Shown here piece after piece: positions 53,587-63,031 of a stretch of 64,000 nucleotides of DNA. The translations under genes and the position numbers were made by a program. Under the pieces are notes generated by a model. That model was given only the letters and a program-made list of their open reading frames with translations. It made no database searches and had not been told where the DNA came from. Source of the DNA: Levilinea sp. (GTDB lineage: Bacteria; Chloroflexota; Anaerolineae; Anaerolineales; Anaerolineaceae); the NCBI GenBank assembly GCA_029975215.1, contig JARKPO010000049.1, forward strand, positions 16,002-80,001. The letters are read 5' to 3'. The number at the start of each line of letters is the position of its first letter. Within the stretch, counting starts at the first letter, position 1.

Positions 53587-55338
53587 TTAACTCACCGGCA
53601 GTCCGCGCTGCAGGCGGTCCGCCGCATCCTCCGATAAGGGTATGATCACCTGCACGCGCGTGCCTTTACCAGGCGCGGACTGCAGCTTTAATAACCCGTT
53701 GACCATATCGGTGCGCTCGCGCAAATTCACCATGCCCAAACTGCCGCGGCGGTCGTATTGGTTGTTCACGGCGGCCGTGTCAAAACCCTTGCCGTCGTCG
53801 GTGATCTCCAATACGGCCATTTCTGCATCGCGCGGCAGGCGTTTGAAGCGCACCCAGATATGCTGAGCCTCGGCGTGTTTGCGGGCGTTATTCACCGCCT
53901 CTTCAGCCAGGTAAAATATCACCGTCTGCTTGCCCATCTCCAACTGGCTGATCAAGGCCGGGTCCACCTCCACCAATACGTTTTGCTGATAGGTGTCGCG
54001 CATCTTTTCAGCCATGGCTTTGAGGGCTGCCTCAAGGCCTTCGCTTTCCAACACCAGCGGCCGCAGGGTGAACAGCATGTGGCGCAGTTCCTGAGTGTTG
54101 CGTCGGGCCAAATCTTCCACGCGCGCCATCTCAATCTCCGCCTGGGCAGCGTCTCGCTCCAACATCTTACGTGCCAGGCTGGTGCGCATCACAATCGCCG
54201 AGGCAGTTTGAATCGGGCCGTCATGCAAATCGCGCGCCAGTTTCTTGCGGGCTTCTTCCTGCGCCTCTTCCATGCGCGCTTTTTCCAATTCTAGATCCTG
54301 GAACAGGCGCGCGTTCTGAATGGCAATCACCGCCTGGTGGCTGATCATCTGTAAGGAATCGGCCTGCTCCTGAGTGAAGATCTCACTGTTAGGGTGCGCG
54401 TAGAGCATCAGGCCGAAGGCGTTTAACCCCCGCCGCAGCGGCAGCAGCAGGGCACTCTGACAGGCGCGCACGCTGATCAGCAGGCCCAATTCGGGGTCTT
54501 CCCCCGGCTGATCCACCAGGGCGGGTTCGCCGCTTTGGATCACCTCGGCCAAAACCCCGCGCGCACCGGCAAGCTGCTGACGCTGGTCCGCAGCGGGCAT
54601 CTTACGGCTGGCCTCAATGCTCAGCCCCGATTCTGAAAACAACAGTACCGCCGAAACCAGCTCTTCTGCCGCAGCATCACCCACAATCGCCGCGCTTAAA
54701 TCCAGGGTGGTGTCCAGCACCACCTGGTAATTGATTGAAGCGCTGAGGGTTTCCACCATGCTGTAAAAAGCCTGCAGCCGTTCGCGTTCCTGACGCTGGG
54801 CGCGTTTCTCACCCTCACGGCGCGAGGCTTGCAGCCGCTGATAATTCTGGCGCACAAAGCTCATCAGCAAGCGGCTCAGCACCCCCATCAAAACCCCGGT
54901 GGCGGTGGTGCCCACCCCCAGCAGGGCGATCCAGGGCCAATCAAAGCCCGCTAGATACGCCGAAAGCCCCTGGGCCAAAATCAAGGCCGCCGCCGCCCCC
55001 AAAGCACCGCGCCATTCGTAATAAATGGCCGCCGTGGCCAACACCAAAACCCCCACCCACAGCAGCCCGCCGGTCAGCCCGCCCCCCACCAAAAAGAGCA
55101 CGACACTGCTGACCCAATCCACGGCGATATTGATTAATCGGTGGTGGGATAAGCGCCGGTTCGTAATGGCAAACACCGAAACGGTCACATTCCAACCCAC
55201 CATCAAGGTGATCAGTACCAAATGCAGCGCTTTCAGTCCTGGTCCCAAACTGAACGCTGCCATGACCCCCACCAATACCAGCCAGCGGGTGGAGATGGCA
55301 AACCAGTCTGCGAGAAATGGGCTGTCGGAAGAACGCAT
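53587..55338 (-). CDS. NarL-type (HisKA_3) sensor histidine kinase
   Basis: 583 residues. Six hydrophobic helices (about 15-170), a coiled coil, GAF (about 190-350), HisKA_3 with KLARDLHDGPIQ (phospho-His at about 377) and HATPase_c with N-N-A-R-K-H-A and D-D-G-K-G-F-D. It should phosphorylate a LuxR/NarL-type response regulator. No response regulator lies next to it, so it is an orphan here. Confidence 0.9.
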   Translation of the reverse strand: MRSSDSPFLADWFAISTRWLVLVGVMAAFSLGPGLKALHLVLITLMVGWNVTVSVFAITNRRLSHHRLINIAVDWVSSVVLFLVGGGLTGGLLWVGVLVLATAAIYYEWRGALGAAAALILAQGLSAYLAGFDWPWIALLGVGTTATGVLMGVLSRLLMSFVRQNYQRLQASRREGEKRAQRQERERLQAFYSMVETLSASINYQVVLDTTLDLSAAIVGDAAAEELVSAVLLFSESGLSIEASRKMPAADQRQQLAGARGVLAEVIQSGEPALVDQPGEDPELGLLISVRACQSALLLPLRRGLNAFGLMLYAHPNSEIFTQEQADSLQMISHQAVIAIQNARLFQDLELEKARMEEAQEEARKKLARDLHDGPIQTASAIVMRTSLARKMLERDAAQAEIEMARVEDLARRNTQELRHMLFTLRPLVLESEGLEAALKAMAEKMRDTYQQNVLVEVDPALISQLEMGKQTVIFYLAEEAVNNARKHAEAQHIWVRFKRLPRDAEMAVLEITDDGKGFDTAAVNNQYDRRGSLGMVNLRERTDMVNGLLKLQSAPGKGTRVQVIIPLSEDAADRLQRGLPVS

Positions 55339-55406
55339 AGATTTATCTTAACTGAAAACCTCAGGATGCGCACGCATTTCCGGCGGTCAGCTTAATGGAA
55401 TTTAGG

Positions 55407-56522
55407 TCAGGGCACAACTTTCCACAGGCGTAAGGTCTGATCCATGCCTACGGTGGCCAGCAATGTCCCATCCGGTGAAAAACGCAGCGCCCGCACCCCA
55501 CCGGTGTGGCCGTTGAGGGCTGCCAGCGGTTGTTGGGCAGCCATATCGTAAATCATCACCACCTCGCCCACGCTGAGCGCCAACAAACGCCCGTCTGCCG
55601 AAAAGTCCATGCCCCCATAGGCCGGCTCATCCAGCGCCAACCGCCCCAGGGATTCCCCACTGGTGGGGTCCCAAAGTTGAAGCAGCGGCGTGAAAAGGCC
55701 GTCCTGAGTGCCGGCAGCCGCCGCGGCCAACACACTGCCGCTGGGCGAAAGTGCCAGGGCCGAGACGGAATCCTCGTGGTTAAGCTGCGCCCCCAGCTGC
55801 CCCCCCGGCAGCTGCATCACCTGCACCGTGCCGCGCGCAACCCAGATCAGGCGGTCAGAGGGAGCATCAAACTGGATCCCATAGATAGGAGCAGCGGTCT
55901 CAAAGCCGTTCAGCGTTTCCTGCAGGCTGCCGTCCGCCGGATTGAAGACCTCCGCCTGGAAATTATCGCTGTTAGCCACTACCAGGCTTTGCCCGTCGGG
56001 GGAAAAGGCTGCCCCCACCACCCCCACGCTGTTCAAACTGCGCACCACCGCCCCCGTGGCCGGGTCGCGCAGGTCCACCTTCAGCGGGTCTGAGGTGGTT
56101 GCCATCCAGCCCGCGTCTGGGCTGTAATCCAGCAGTTGGATAGGCGGCTGGACCACCACGGTGGTGATGGTTTCCAGCCCCACCGGCCTCAGCGCCAGCA
56201 AATACGCGCTGGAAAAAGCCGCCAATACCTGGCTGTCCTGCGACCAGCGCAGTTGGTAGGCTTCCCCTCCCAAAGGAACCACGGCTGCCTCGCGCAGACG
56301 CATGACGTTTTCGGGGTCAATCACCTCCCCCGGCTGGCGCAGCCAATCGGGGGTGGGGCTGGGCGCGGGTTCCTGGGTGGGCTCCGCCGACGCAGCTTCA
56401 GAGGCGGTGCGCGCAGAAAGCGCGGGGGGCGGGCTGGCCCCCTCAGCCAACGGCGAAGCCTGACGGCTGCATCCCGCCGCCAGGATCAAAACGCAGATCA
56501 ACCCCGCTTGTATCCAGCGCAT
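55407..56522 (-). CDS. WD40-propeller lipoprotein
   Basis: 371 residues. The signal peptide ends in AAGC (Cys at about 18). A Ser/Pro/Thr spacer is followed by a propeller (about 70-371) of six to seven blades, several with F-S-P-D-G and a last blade ending in L-R-L-W-K. The start at 56522 has AAGGAGG 8 bases before; a GTG at 56531 is in frame. WD40 propellers bind partners; the role is unknown. Co-directional with the next protein. Confidence 0.8.
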   Translation of the reverse strand: MRWIQAGLICVLILAAGCSRQASPLAEGASPPPALSARTASEAASAEPTQEPAPSPTPDWLRQPGEVIDPENVMRLREAAVVPLGGEAYQLRWSQDSQVLAAFSSAYLLALRPVGLETITTVVVQPPIQLLDYSPDAGWMATTSDPLKVDLRDPATGAVVRSLNSVGVVGAAFSPDGQSLVVANSDNFQAEVFNPADGSLQETLNGFETAAPIYGIQFDAPSDRLIWVARGTVQVMQLPGGQLGAQLNHEDSVSALALSPSGSVLAAAAAGTQDGLFTPLLQLWDPTSGESLGRLALDEPAYGGMDFSADGRLLALSVGEVVMIYDMAAQQPLAALNGHTGGVRALRFSPDGTLLATVGMDQTLRLWKVVP

Positions 56523-56546
56523 AGGCCGCACCTCCTTAAAGGACTC

Positions 56547-58157
56547 TCACCGCCACACCCACACCGCATCCACCGGTGCCGAGGACAGAGTTTGCCGCCG
56601 CAGCGGCGCAAAATCCGGTCCTTCGGCCACCATCAAAGCCGTGCCGTCAAAGAACAAGAGCGTATTCCCCGCCGGGCTCCAGCGCGGAAAATCCGCCGTG
56701 CCTGCGTAAATCATGCGTGCCTGCTGGCGGTTCGATCCCAGCCACAGTCCGCGGGGCGGAGATGCGTTGCGCGGACTGTACCAGGCCCACAGGCCGCTGG
56801 CCGCCCCCACCGACGGCAGCGTCCCCAGCACATCCGCCGGAATGCCCACCGGCGCCCCGGCTGCACTGTAAGCCCGCGTCCAGCCCTCAATACTGGCCGT
56901 GAAGAACAGGCGTGCGTCCGGCAGCCAGCGCACGTCCAGAGCCTCGCGCCCGCTCAGCGGCTGCGGCAGTCCCTGACCGCCGGGTAAAAAGAACACCCCC
57001 GCTGGTTCGGGTTCATCCGCGCACGGGCAGTAAGCCGCCTGTGCCTGGCTGACGCTGAAAACGATGTTGCTGCTCTCCCCGTCCACCGCCGCCCCCCCAA
57101 AACAGCCCTTCACCAGCGGGTCTGAATAGGGGCGCAGGGTGTCGCCCAGGCGCAGATCAAACCCGCCGCAAATTTCACTACGTCGGTACAGCAAGAACTG
57201 GTGCAGCCCCGACCACCCCGCCAGGGCCGGGCGGCTGCTGGCCCGCTCCAGCAGGCGCATATTCCGCCCGCTGATGGGCTCCACCGTCCACACCTCGGTC
57301 CATTCCACCCCCTGCGCATCCACATCGCTGCTGAAATACACCAGCGTGCTGCCGTCCGGCGACCAGGCAGGTGCAAATTCACCCCCTGCCAGGTCTGTCA
57401 GCCGCCTCAGGCTGTGATCCTGACGGTCGAGCAGGTATAGATCCACCGAAGGCCCGTCCAGCACGGCCGCAAACACCAGTTTGCGCCCATCCGGTGACCA
57501 GGCCAACCCATTGCGCGACACCAAAGCCCGCAGTGAGGTCTCATCCGCCCCTGCCAAAGGCCGCACCGCCAACAGCCAGCGTTCCACCCGTCCTTCCGGC
57601 AGGCTGACCACGTGCAAAGCCGGCACTTCTTCGCCGCTGCGCAGTTCACGGTAGGCCAAAAAGGCCAATACCCCTCCGCGCGGCGCAGCATTGGCCTGCA
57701 GCCCCTCCGGCAGCAGGGGACGCTCATTCCACAGACGTTTCAGCCCGCGGCCCTGGGGGTTCACCACCCACAGCCCATCCTGACTGTCAAACACCAGCCA
57801 GGGCCCATTCGGCGGCAATGCGTTCGCCGCCAGAGTCGCCGTGAGGGTGGGGGTACGCGTGGCCGCGGGGGTAAACACCAGGCTGGGGGTCAGGCTGGGT
57901 TTACGGGTGCGGGTGGGGGTGAGGGTGCGCGTGGGGCGCGGGGTTTCCGTGGGGGTTAAAGTGGGGGTGGGCGTTTGGCTGGCAAATGGGTTGGGAATTT
58001 TTTCTTGTGATACCAGCCAATAGGCCCCCCCGCTCAACAGCACCGCCAGGGCGCATAAACCCAGGCACACCACCGCTGCCCCCGCCACGCCCAAAAGCCA
58101 CCAACGCGCGGGGGTTTCCCTGCGGGTTTCAGGGGGGGTGTGCGCCGGTACGCCCAT
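56547..58157 (-). CDS. membrane-anchored TolB-like propeller protein
   Basis: 536 residues. N-terminal helix (about 19-48), Thr/Pro/Arg spacer (about 60-105) and a beta-propeller (about 115-535) with TolB-type W-S-P-D-G-R/S and L-R-R-L-T-D repeats. Two Cys clusters occur at about 350-370 and 395-400 (Y-C-P-C-A-D). It lies 7 bases after the upstream lipoprotein gene (58165) and 24 bases before the WD40 gene, so the three form an operon on the minus strand. Confidence 0.8.
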   Translation of the reverse strand: MGVPAHTPPETRRETPARWWLLGVAGAAVVCLGLCALAVLLSGGAYWLVSQEKIPNPFASQTPTPTLTPTETPRPTRTLTPTRTRKPSLTPSLVFTPAATRTPTLTATLAANALPPNGPWLVFDSQDGLWVVNPQGRGLKRLWNERPLLPEGLQANAAPRGGVLAFLAYRELRSGEEVPALHVVSLPEGRVERWLLAVRPLAGADETSLRALVSRNGLAWSPDGRKLVFAAVLDGPSVDLYLLDRQDHSLRRLTDLAGGEFAPAWSPDGSTLVYFSSDVDAQGVEWTEVWTVEPISGRNMRLLERASSRPALAGWSGLHQFLLYRRSEICGGFDLRLGDTLRPYSDPLVKGCFGGAAVDGESSNIVFSVSQAQAAYCPCADEPEPAGVFFLPGGQGLPQPLSGREALDVRWLPDARLFFTASIEGWTRAYSAAGAPVGIPADVLGTLPSVGAASGLWAWYSPRNASPPRGLWLGSNRQQARMIYAGTADFPRWSPAGNTLLFFDGTALMVAEGPDFAPLRRQTLSSAPVDAVWVWR

Positions 58158-58164
58158 GAGGTTC

Positions 58165-58821
58165 TTATTTCCAGGCGTTAAAAGCGTCGGGGTTCTTCAA
58201 GGTGAATTCAGCCGCCGGGTTGACCCCTTGTTCGAAGAAAATGCGGAAAGAACCGTCCTTCTCATGAATCAGCCGCCCCTCCACGGGCACATCGGCTGGG
58301 GGTTCCACCTGCTGAAATTTCCCCTCCGGCCCTCCGCTGAAAGTCAGCTCAATTTTCTCCGGCTTAAACGAAGGAAAGCGCGTGGAGGGTTTCATCTGCC
58401 GCTGGCCGTTCTTATCCGGTGCGCCCAGGATGAACCCGTTGGTCAGCGGCTGATATTCCACCGTCATCGAGGCCTTACCGTAGCGTTCCCCCATCAACGC
58501 ACCTACATTCCAAAACTTCAAAGTGTATTTCACCGTCACTTCCACATTGACCCACTCTTCGCTCACGTTCAAGAACACCCCCCCAGGGATCTCGGCAAAA
58601 GCGCGCACCTCAATGGGGTGAGCCGCCTGGGGAACGCTGTTGGGGTCTTTGGTGGGGATGGGTACGCGCGTGGGCGTGGTTGCCACCGGCGTCCAAATAT
58701 TTGAAGGCGGGGCCTGCGTGGGGCCTTGCGGCATCATGTCGAGCAGCGTACTGCACCCACTTAAAGCCGCCGCGCTCGCCAGCGCTGCCGCGCACCAAAT
58801 TCGTTTGATCCAATGCCGCAT
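58165..58821 (-). CDS. lipoprotein of unknown function
   Basis: 218 residues. The signal peptide ends in LSGC (Cys at 23). A Thr/Pro stretch (about 35-62) is followed by a beta-rich domain (about 68-215) that looks like an FxLYD or carbohydrate-binding-type sandwich; no enzyme motif. AGGAAAGGAAAA lies before the ATG. First gene of the three-gene surface operon. Confidence 0.7.
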   Translation of the reverse strand: MRHWIKRIWCAAALASAAALSGCSTLLDMMPQGPTQAPPSNIWTPVATTPTRVPIPTKDPNSVPQAAHPIEVRAFAEIPGGVFLNVSEEWVNVEVTVKYTLKFWNVGALMGERYGKASMTVEYQPLTNGFILGAPDKNGQRQMKPSTRFPSFKPEKIELTFSGGPEGKFQQVEPPADVPVEGRLIHEKDGSFRIFFEQGVNPAAEFTLKNPDAFNAWK

Positions 58822-58935
58822 GGGGTTTTCCTTTCCTAATAATCCCGTTGTGCTGATTGTATTTTACTTCGCCTTGGCTATCTTGTCGCGCCGTGCGCGC
58901 TGTATGCCAATTTTACCCCGACCTTGAACGAATTT

Positions 58936-58965
58936 TTGACCTTTTGGTGCGCTTATCGCTATAAT
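58936..58965 (+). promoter_or_regulatory. promoter of family 3 ALDH
   Basis: TTGACC (58936-58941), 18 bases, TATAAT (58960-58965). Confidence 0.7.
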
Positions 58966-58996
58966 CAAAAAGCCATCCTACCTAAAGAAGGTCCTT

Positions 58997-60379
58997 ATGG
59001 AATCCGAACTGATCCGCCAGCAAGATGATTTTTTCCAATCTGGCGCCACCCGCCCCCTGTCGTTTCGTTTGCAGCAGCTGCGCAGTCTGCTGAACGCCGT
59101 GCAAACCCACGAACAGGCCGTGCTCGACGCCCTGCAGGCCGATCTGCATAAATCCCCCGCCGAAGCATACAGCACCGAAATCGCTCCGGTGGTTGCCGAA
59201 ATTCGCCATGCCCTGCGCCATCTGGCCGCCTGGATGCGCCCGCGCCGCCAGCCCACCGCCCTGCTGCATTTCCCGGCTGTCAGCCGCATCTTCCCCGAAC
59301 CGTACGGCCGCACCCTCATCTTTGCCCCCTGGAACTACCCTTTCCACCTGCTGTTTGCTCCCCTGGTGGGAGCAGTGGCCGCGGGCAACTGCGTCATCGT
59401 CAAGCCCTCCGAACTGGCCCCGCACACCGAGGCCGTCACCCTGCGCATTCTGGCCCAGGCCTTTGACCCTCGCCATGTGGCCGCAGTCAGCGGCGGGCCG
59501 GAGACCGCCGGAGAGCTGCTGCGCCAGCGCTTTGACAAAATTTTCTTCACCGGCAGCCCCGCCGTGGGGAAGATCGTGCTGCGCGCCGCCGCCGAGCACC
59601 TCACCCCCGTAACCCTCGAACTGGGCGGCAAAAGCCCCTGCCTGGTGGACGCCACCGCCCCCCTGGATGTCGCCGCCCACCGCATCGCCTGGGGCAAATT
59701 CTTTAACGCCGGTCAAACCTGCATTGCCCCCGATTTTTTGCTGGTGGAACGCAAGATTCAGGAGCCGCTCATCAACGCCCTGCGCGCCGCTCTTTCTGAG
59801 ATGTACGGCAGTCAGCCGCAGGAAAGCCCTGATTACGCCCGCATCATCAACGACCGCCATTTTGAACGTCTGTGCGCGCTGATCGACCCGGCACGGGTGG
59901 TGCACGGCGGCCAAACCCTGCCCGCTGAGCGCTACATCGCCCCCACGCTGCTGGCTCCGGCTGCGCCCGAGGATGCCGTCATGCAGGAAGAAATCTTCGG
60001 CCCGCTCCTGCCCATCCTCACCTACGACACCATCGAAGAAGCGTTGGAACTGCTGCGACGTTTCCCCAACCCCCTGGCGTTTTACTTCTTCACGCAGGAC
60101 CGCCGTCTGCGCCAGCGCCTGTTAGAAGCCGTTCCCTTTGGCGGCGGCTGTCAAAACGACACCCTGGTACAGGTCGCCAGCCACAGCCTGCCCTTTGGCG
60201 GGCGCGGGCAAAGCGGCATGGGCGCCTATCACGGAAAGCACTCTTTCCTGGCCTTTTCGCACCTCAAAAGCGTTGTCCAACGCGGAGTGTGGGTGGATTT
60301 TGCCTTCCGCTACCCACCCTTCCACATTCCCTTGTCCTGGCTGCGGCGGCTGCTGCGCATCGGCAGCTGGGAGCTCTAG
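58997..60379 (+). CDS. ALDH family 3 (fatty/aromatic aldehyde) dehydrogenase
   Basis: 460 residues, shorter than the classical ALDH as in family 3. W-N-Y-P-F-H (about 114-119), the base in LELGGKSP, the nucleophile in NAGQTCIAPD, and the C-terminal GGRGQSGMGAYHGK...FSHLKSV match coniferyl/fatty aldehyde dehydrogenases. It oxidises long-chain or aromatic aldehydes with NAD(P). AAGG precedes the ATG. The C-terminal helix is amphipathic. Its stop TAG shares bases with the stop of the next gene (CTAG). Confidence 0.88.
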   Translation: MESELIRQQDDFFQSGATRPLSFRLQQLRSLLNAVQTHEQAVLDALQADLHKSPAEAYSTEIAPVVAEIRHALRHLAAWMRPRRQPTALLHFPAVSRIFPEPYGRTLIFAPWNYPFHLLFAPLVGAVAAGNCVIVKPSELAPHTEAVTLRILAQAFDPRHVAAVSGGPETAGELLRQRFDKIFFTGSPAVGKIVLRAAAEHLTPVTLELGGKSPCLVDATAPLDVAAHRIAWGKFFNAGQTCIAPDFLLVERKIQEPLINALRAALSEMYGSQPQESPDYARIINDRHFERLCALIDPARVVHGGQTLPAERYIAPTLLAPAAPEDAVMQEEIFGPLLPILTYDTIEEALELLRRFPNPLAFYFFTQDRRLRQRLLEAVPFGGGCQNDTLVQVASHSLPFGGRGQSGMGAYHGKHSFLAFSHLKSVVQRGVWVDFAFRYPPFHIPLSWLRRLLRIGSWEL

Positions 60380-61476
60380 CCCCCCACCGCCGCCAAAACC
60401 TCGCGGATCACCTGCTGCTGGTCTGCGCTGCTCATCTCCGGGTAAAGGGGGATCGCCAGTGTCTCCCGGCTGGCCTGTTCGGCCTGCGGAAAATCGCCCT
60501 CGGCCCCGCCCAGCTTGCGGCACGGCTGGGTCAAATGCAGTGGTTGGGGGTAATACACGTCGCTGGCAATCCCCGCCGCTTTCAGGCGCGCCTGCACCGC
60601 TTCGCGCCGGGGGACGCGCACCACATACAAATGGTACACATGCTCGCAGCCGGACTCTTCCACCGGAACCCCCACCGGGCTGTCCGCAAACCCCGCGCGG
60701 TACACCTCGGCCAGGGCGCGGCGCTGCTGGTTCCAGCCGTCCACATATTTCAGCTTCACACGCAGCACCGCTGCCTGAATCTCATCCAGGCGGCTGTTAT
60801 AGCCCAACATTTCAGGGTAATATTTGCGCTTCCAGCCGTGCACACGCAGCATACGCGCCTGCTCGGCGATGCCGTCGTCATTCGTCACCACCATGCCCCC
60901 GTCGCCATAACCGCCTAGATTCTTGGTGGGGAAGAAGCTCAAGCAGCCCACATCTCCCAGCGAGGCAGTGCGCTGACCTTGGTAACGCGCCCCAAAGGCC
61001 TGGGCGTTATCCTCCACCACGCGCAGATGGTGTTTGCGCGCCAGGGCCAGAACGGCCTCCATCGGCGCAGGGTGGCCGTACAGGTGTACGGGCACAATGG
61101 CCCGCGTGCGCGGCGTCAGGCGGGCTTCCACCTGGGCCGTGTCCAACGCATAGGTGCGCGGGTTCACATCCACAATCACCGGAACCGCCCCCACCGTCAG
61201 CACCGCGCCAGCCGTGGCAAAGAAGGTGTAGGCAGGCACAATCACCTCATCCCCCGGCCCTACACCCGCCGCGCGCAGCCCAATGATGAGCGCATCCGTC
61301 CCCGAAGCCACCCCAACCGCGTGGCGCACGCCCAAATAAGCGGCGATTTCCGCCTCCAACGCACTCACATTCGGTCCCAGGATAAAATGCCCCTCGGCCA
61401 TCACCGCGCACACAGCCGCCTCCATCTCCTGCTGAATACTGCGGTACTGCGCTTTCAGATCTAATAATGGGATCAT
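60376..61476 (-). CDS. DegT/DnrJ/EryC1 sugar aminotransferase (WbpE-like)
   Basis: 366 residues. The PLP Lys is in [14 protein letters not shown] (about 185-190 region), with [10 protein letters not shown] (PLP ring Asp) before it. Start at 61476: GGAGG 8 bases before. Size, P-L-L-D-L-K-x-Q and order of neighbours point to WbpE/WlbC, which adds the 3-amino group to UDP-2-acetamido-2-deoxy-3-oxo-glucuronate. It overlaps the acetyltransferase by four bases. Confidence 0.88.
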   Translation of the reverse strand: MIPLLDLKAQYRSIQQEMEAAVCAVMAEGHFILGPNVSALEAEIAAYLGVRHAVGVASGTDALIIGLRAAGVGPGDEVIVPAYTFFATAGAVLTVGAVPVIVDVNPRTYALDTAQVEARLTPRTRAIVPVHLYGHPAPMEAVLALARKHHLRVVEDNAQAFGARYQGQRTASLGDVGCLSFFPTKNLGGYGDGGMVVTNDDGIAEQARMLRVHGWKRKYYPEMLGYNSRLDEIQAAVLRVKLKYVDGWNQQRRALAEVYRAGFADSPVGVPVEESGCEHVYHLYVVRVPRREAVQARLKAAGIASDVYYPQPLHLTQPCRKLGGAEGDFPQAEQASRETLAIPLYPEMSSADQQQVIREVLAAVGG

Positions 61477-62063
61477 GCCGATTCCTCCACCGGGCGCACC
61501 GCCCCCTGCGAGCGCATATATTCCGCCCCGCACGCCGGGCAAACCCCGCGCGCGCTGGAGCTGTCTGCAAATTCAATCTGCACCCCACAGGCGCACATCC
61601 ACCCCCGCACCCGCGCCGGGTTGCCGTATACCAGGGCGTAATCGGGCACGTCCCGCGTGACCACCGACCCCGCCCCCACGAAAGCGTAGCGCCCCAGGCT
61701 AACCCCGCACACGATGGTGGCGTTAGCCCCAATGGTGGCCCCCCGCCCAACATGGGTGCGCCGGTATTCGTCCTTGCGGTTTACATGGCTGCGCGGGTTG
61801 ACTACATTGGTGAACACCATCGAAGGTCCCAAAAACGCGTCATCCTCCACCTCTACACCGGTGTAGATAGACACATTGTTCTGCACTTTTACCCCCCGGC
61901 CCAGGCGCACGCCGGAAGCCACAAACACGTTCTGCCCCAGGTTGCAGCCCTCACCCAGCTCTGCTCCGGCAGAGATATGGCAGAAATGCCAGATCTTGCA
62001 GCCCGCCCCCACCTGCGCCCCATCATCCACATAGCTCGATTCGTGCACAAAAAACTCCGCCAT
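61473..62063 (-). CDS. left-handed-helix sugar N-acetyltransferase (WbpD-like) with zinc ribbon
   Basis: 196 residues. Hexapeptide repeats (about 10-150) in the order of COG0110 enzymes, with I-W-H-F-C-H-I (about 24-30) and the N-R-K-D-E-Y-R-R-T motif (about 94-102). The C-terminus holds a zinc ribbon: C-x-C-G at about 155-159 and C-x-x-C-G at about 176-180. It should acetylate the 3-amino group made by the WbpE-like enzyme. The job of the ribbon is unknown. Confidence 0.85.
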   Translation of the reverse strand: MAEFFVHESSYVDDGAQVGAGCKIWHFCHISAGAELGEGCNLGQNVFVASGVRLGRGVKVQNNVSIYTGVEVEDDAFLGPSMVFTNVVNPRSHVNRKDEYRRTHVGRGATIGANATIVCGVSLGRYAFVGAGSVVTRDVPDYALVYGNPARVRGWMCACGVQIEFADSSSARGVCPACGAEYMRSQGAVRPVEESA

Positions 62064-62069
62064 ACCCGC

Positions 62070-63014
62070 CTACCCTTTCAAGCGGGGATGCAATTCGCTG
62101 CCGCCGCTATGCACTGCCGCACTGCGAATGCGGTGGGTCAGGGTGATGGAAGGGCGCGCGTCTGCAATGCCAAAACCCTCGCCCGCCAGGGTCTTTTCAT
62201 ACACACGCGTGTGCAGATCGGTGAATCCTTCCGAAAACTCAATTTCCTGCCCGTCCACGGTGATGGAGCGAAAGGTGGAACGTTTCCCCGGTTCCAGGGC
62301 AAAGGGCAAATCCTTCGGATCCACCGAAAGGAACCAACGCACCCGCGCTTTTTCTAATTCTATAAAGCCGCCCATACGGCGATCGTCCACATGGTGCACA
62401 CGGCACTCGCCCGCCGGGCCAAACAGCCACAGCAGCAGATCAAAAAAGTGAATGCCGATGTTGGTGGCCACCCCGCCCGATTTTTCGCTGACGCCCTTCC
62501 ACGAGGTGTGATACCACCCTCCCCGGGCCGTGATGTAGGTCAAAACCACTTCGCGCTGCCCCGGCCCCGCCTGGGCCATTTGTTCCTTCAGGCGCATCAG
62601 CTCTGGGTGCACGCGCAGCTGTAAAACGGTGAAAATGCGCTTACCCGTTTCCGCTTCCAGCTCTTCCAAAGGGTCCAGGTTCCAGGGGTTGATCACCAAC
62701 GGCTTCTCGCACAGCACATTGGCCCCCACGCGCAGCCCCAAACGGCAGTGGGCGTCGTGCAGGTAGTTGGGTGAGCACACCGTGATCCATTGGACCCGAT
62801 TTTCCTCCGGCCCCCGCCGCAGCTTTTCCAGGTGGCGGTCAAAGCGCTCAATTTCAGTAAAAAAGCGGGTGTCAAACGAATATTGATCCAGAATCCCCAC
62901 CGAATCGTTGGGGTCCACCGCTGCCACCAGCTGATTGCCGGTGTCGCGGATGGCGCGTAAATGGCGCGGGGCAATATAGCCGCCCGCCCCGATCAAAGCA
63001 AAATTTTGTCCCAT
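62070..63014 (-). CDS. Gfo/Idh/MocA oxidoreductase (WbpB/WlbA-like)
   Basis: 314 residues. Rossmann start ALIGAGGYIAPRHLRA (about 6-20), catalytic C-E-K-P-L-V (about 102-107) and the W-Y-H-x-S-W-K-G and N-I-G-I-H-F-F-D-L-L motifs typical of WlbA. It should oxidise C3 of UDP-GlcNAcA with NAD. AAAGGAG lies 6 bases before the ATG at 63014. With the two next genes it makes three steps of the UDP-2,3-diacetamido-2,3-dideoxy-uronic acid pathway; the UDP-GlcNAc 6-dehydrogenase is not in the window. Confidence 0.88.
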   Translation of the reverse strand: MGQNFALIGAGGYIAPRHLRAIRDTGNQLVAAVDPNDSVGILDQYSFDTRFFTEIERFDRHLEKLRRGPEENRVQWITVCSPNYLHDAHCRLGLRVGANVLCEKPLVINPWNLDPLEELEAETGKRIFTVLQLRVHPELMRLKEQMAQAGPGQREVVLTYITARGGWYHTSWKGVSEKSGGVATNIGIHFFDLLLWLFGPAGECRVHHVDDRRMGGFIELEKARVRWFLSVDPKDLPFALEPGKRSTFRSITVDGQEIEFSEGFTDLHTRVYEKTLAGEGFGIADARPSITLTHRIRSAAVHSGGSELHPRLKG

Positions 63015-63031
63015 CACTCTCTCCTTTATCC

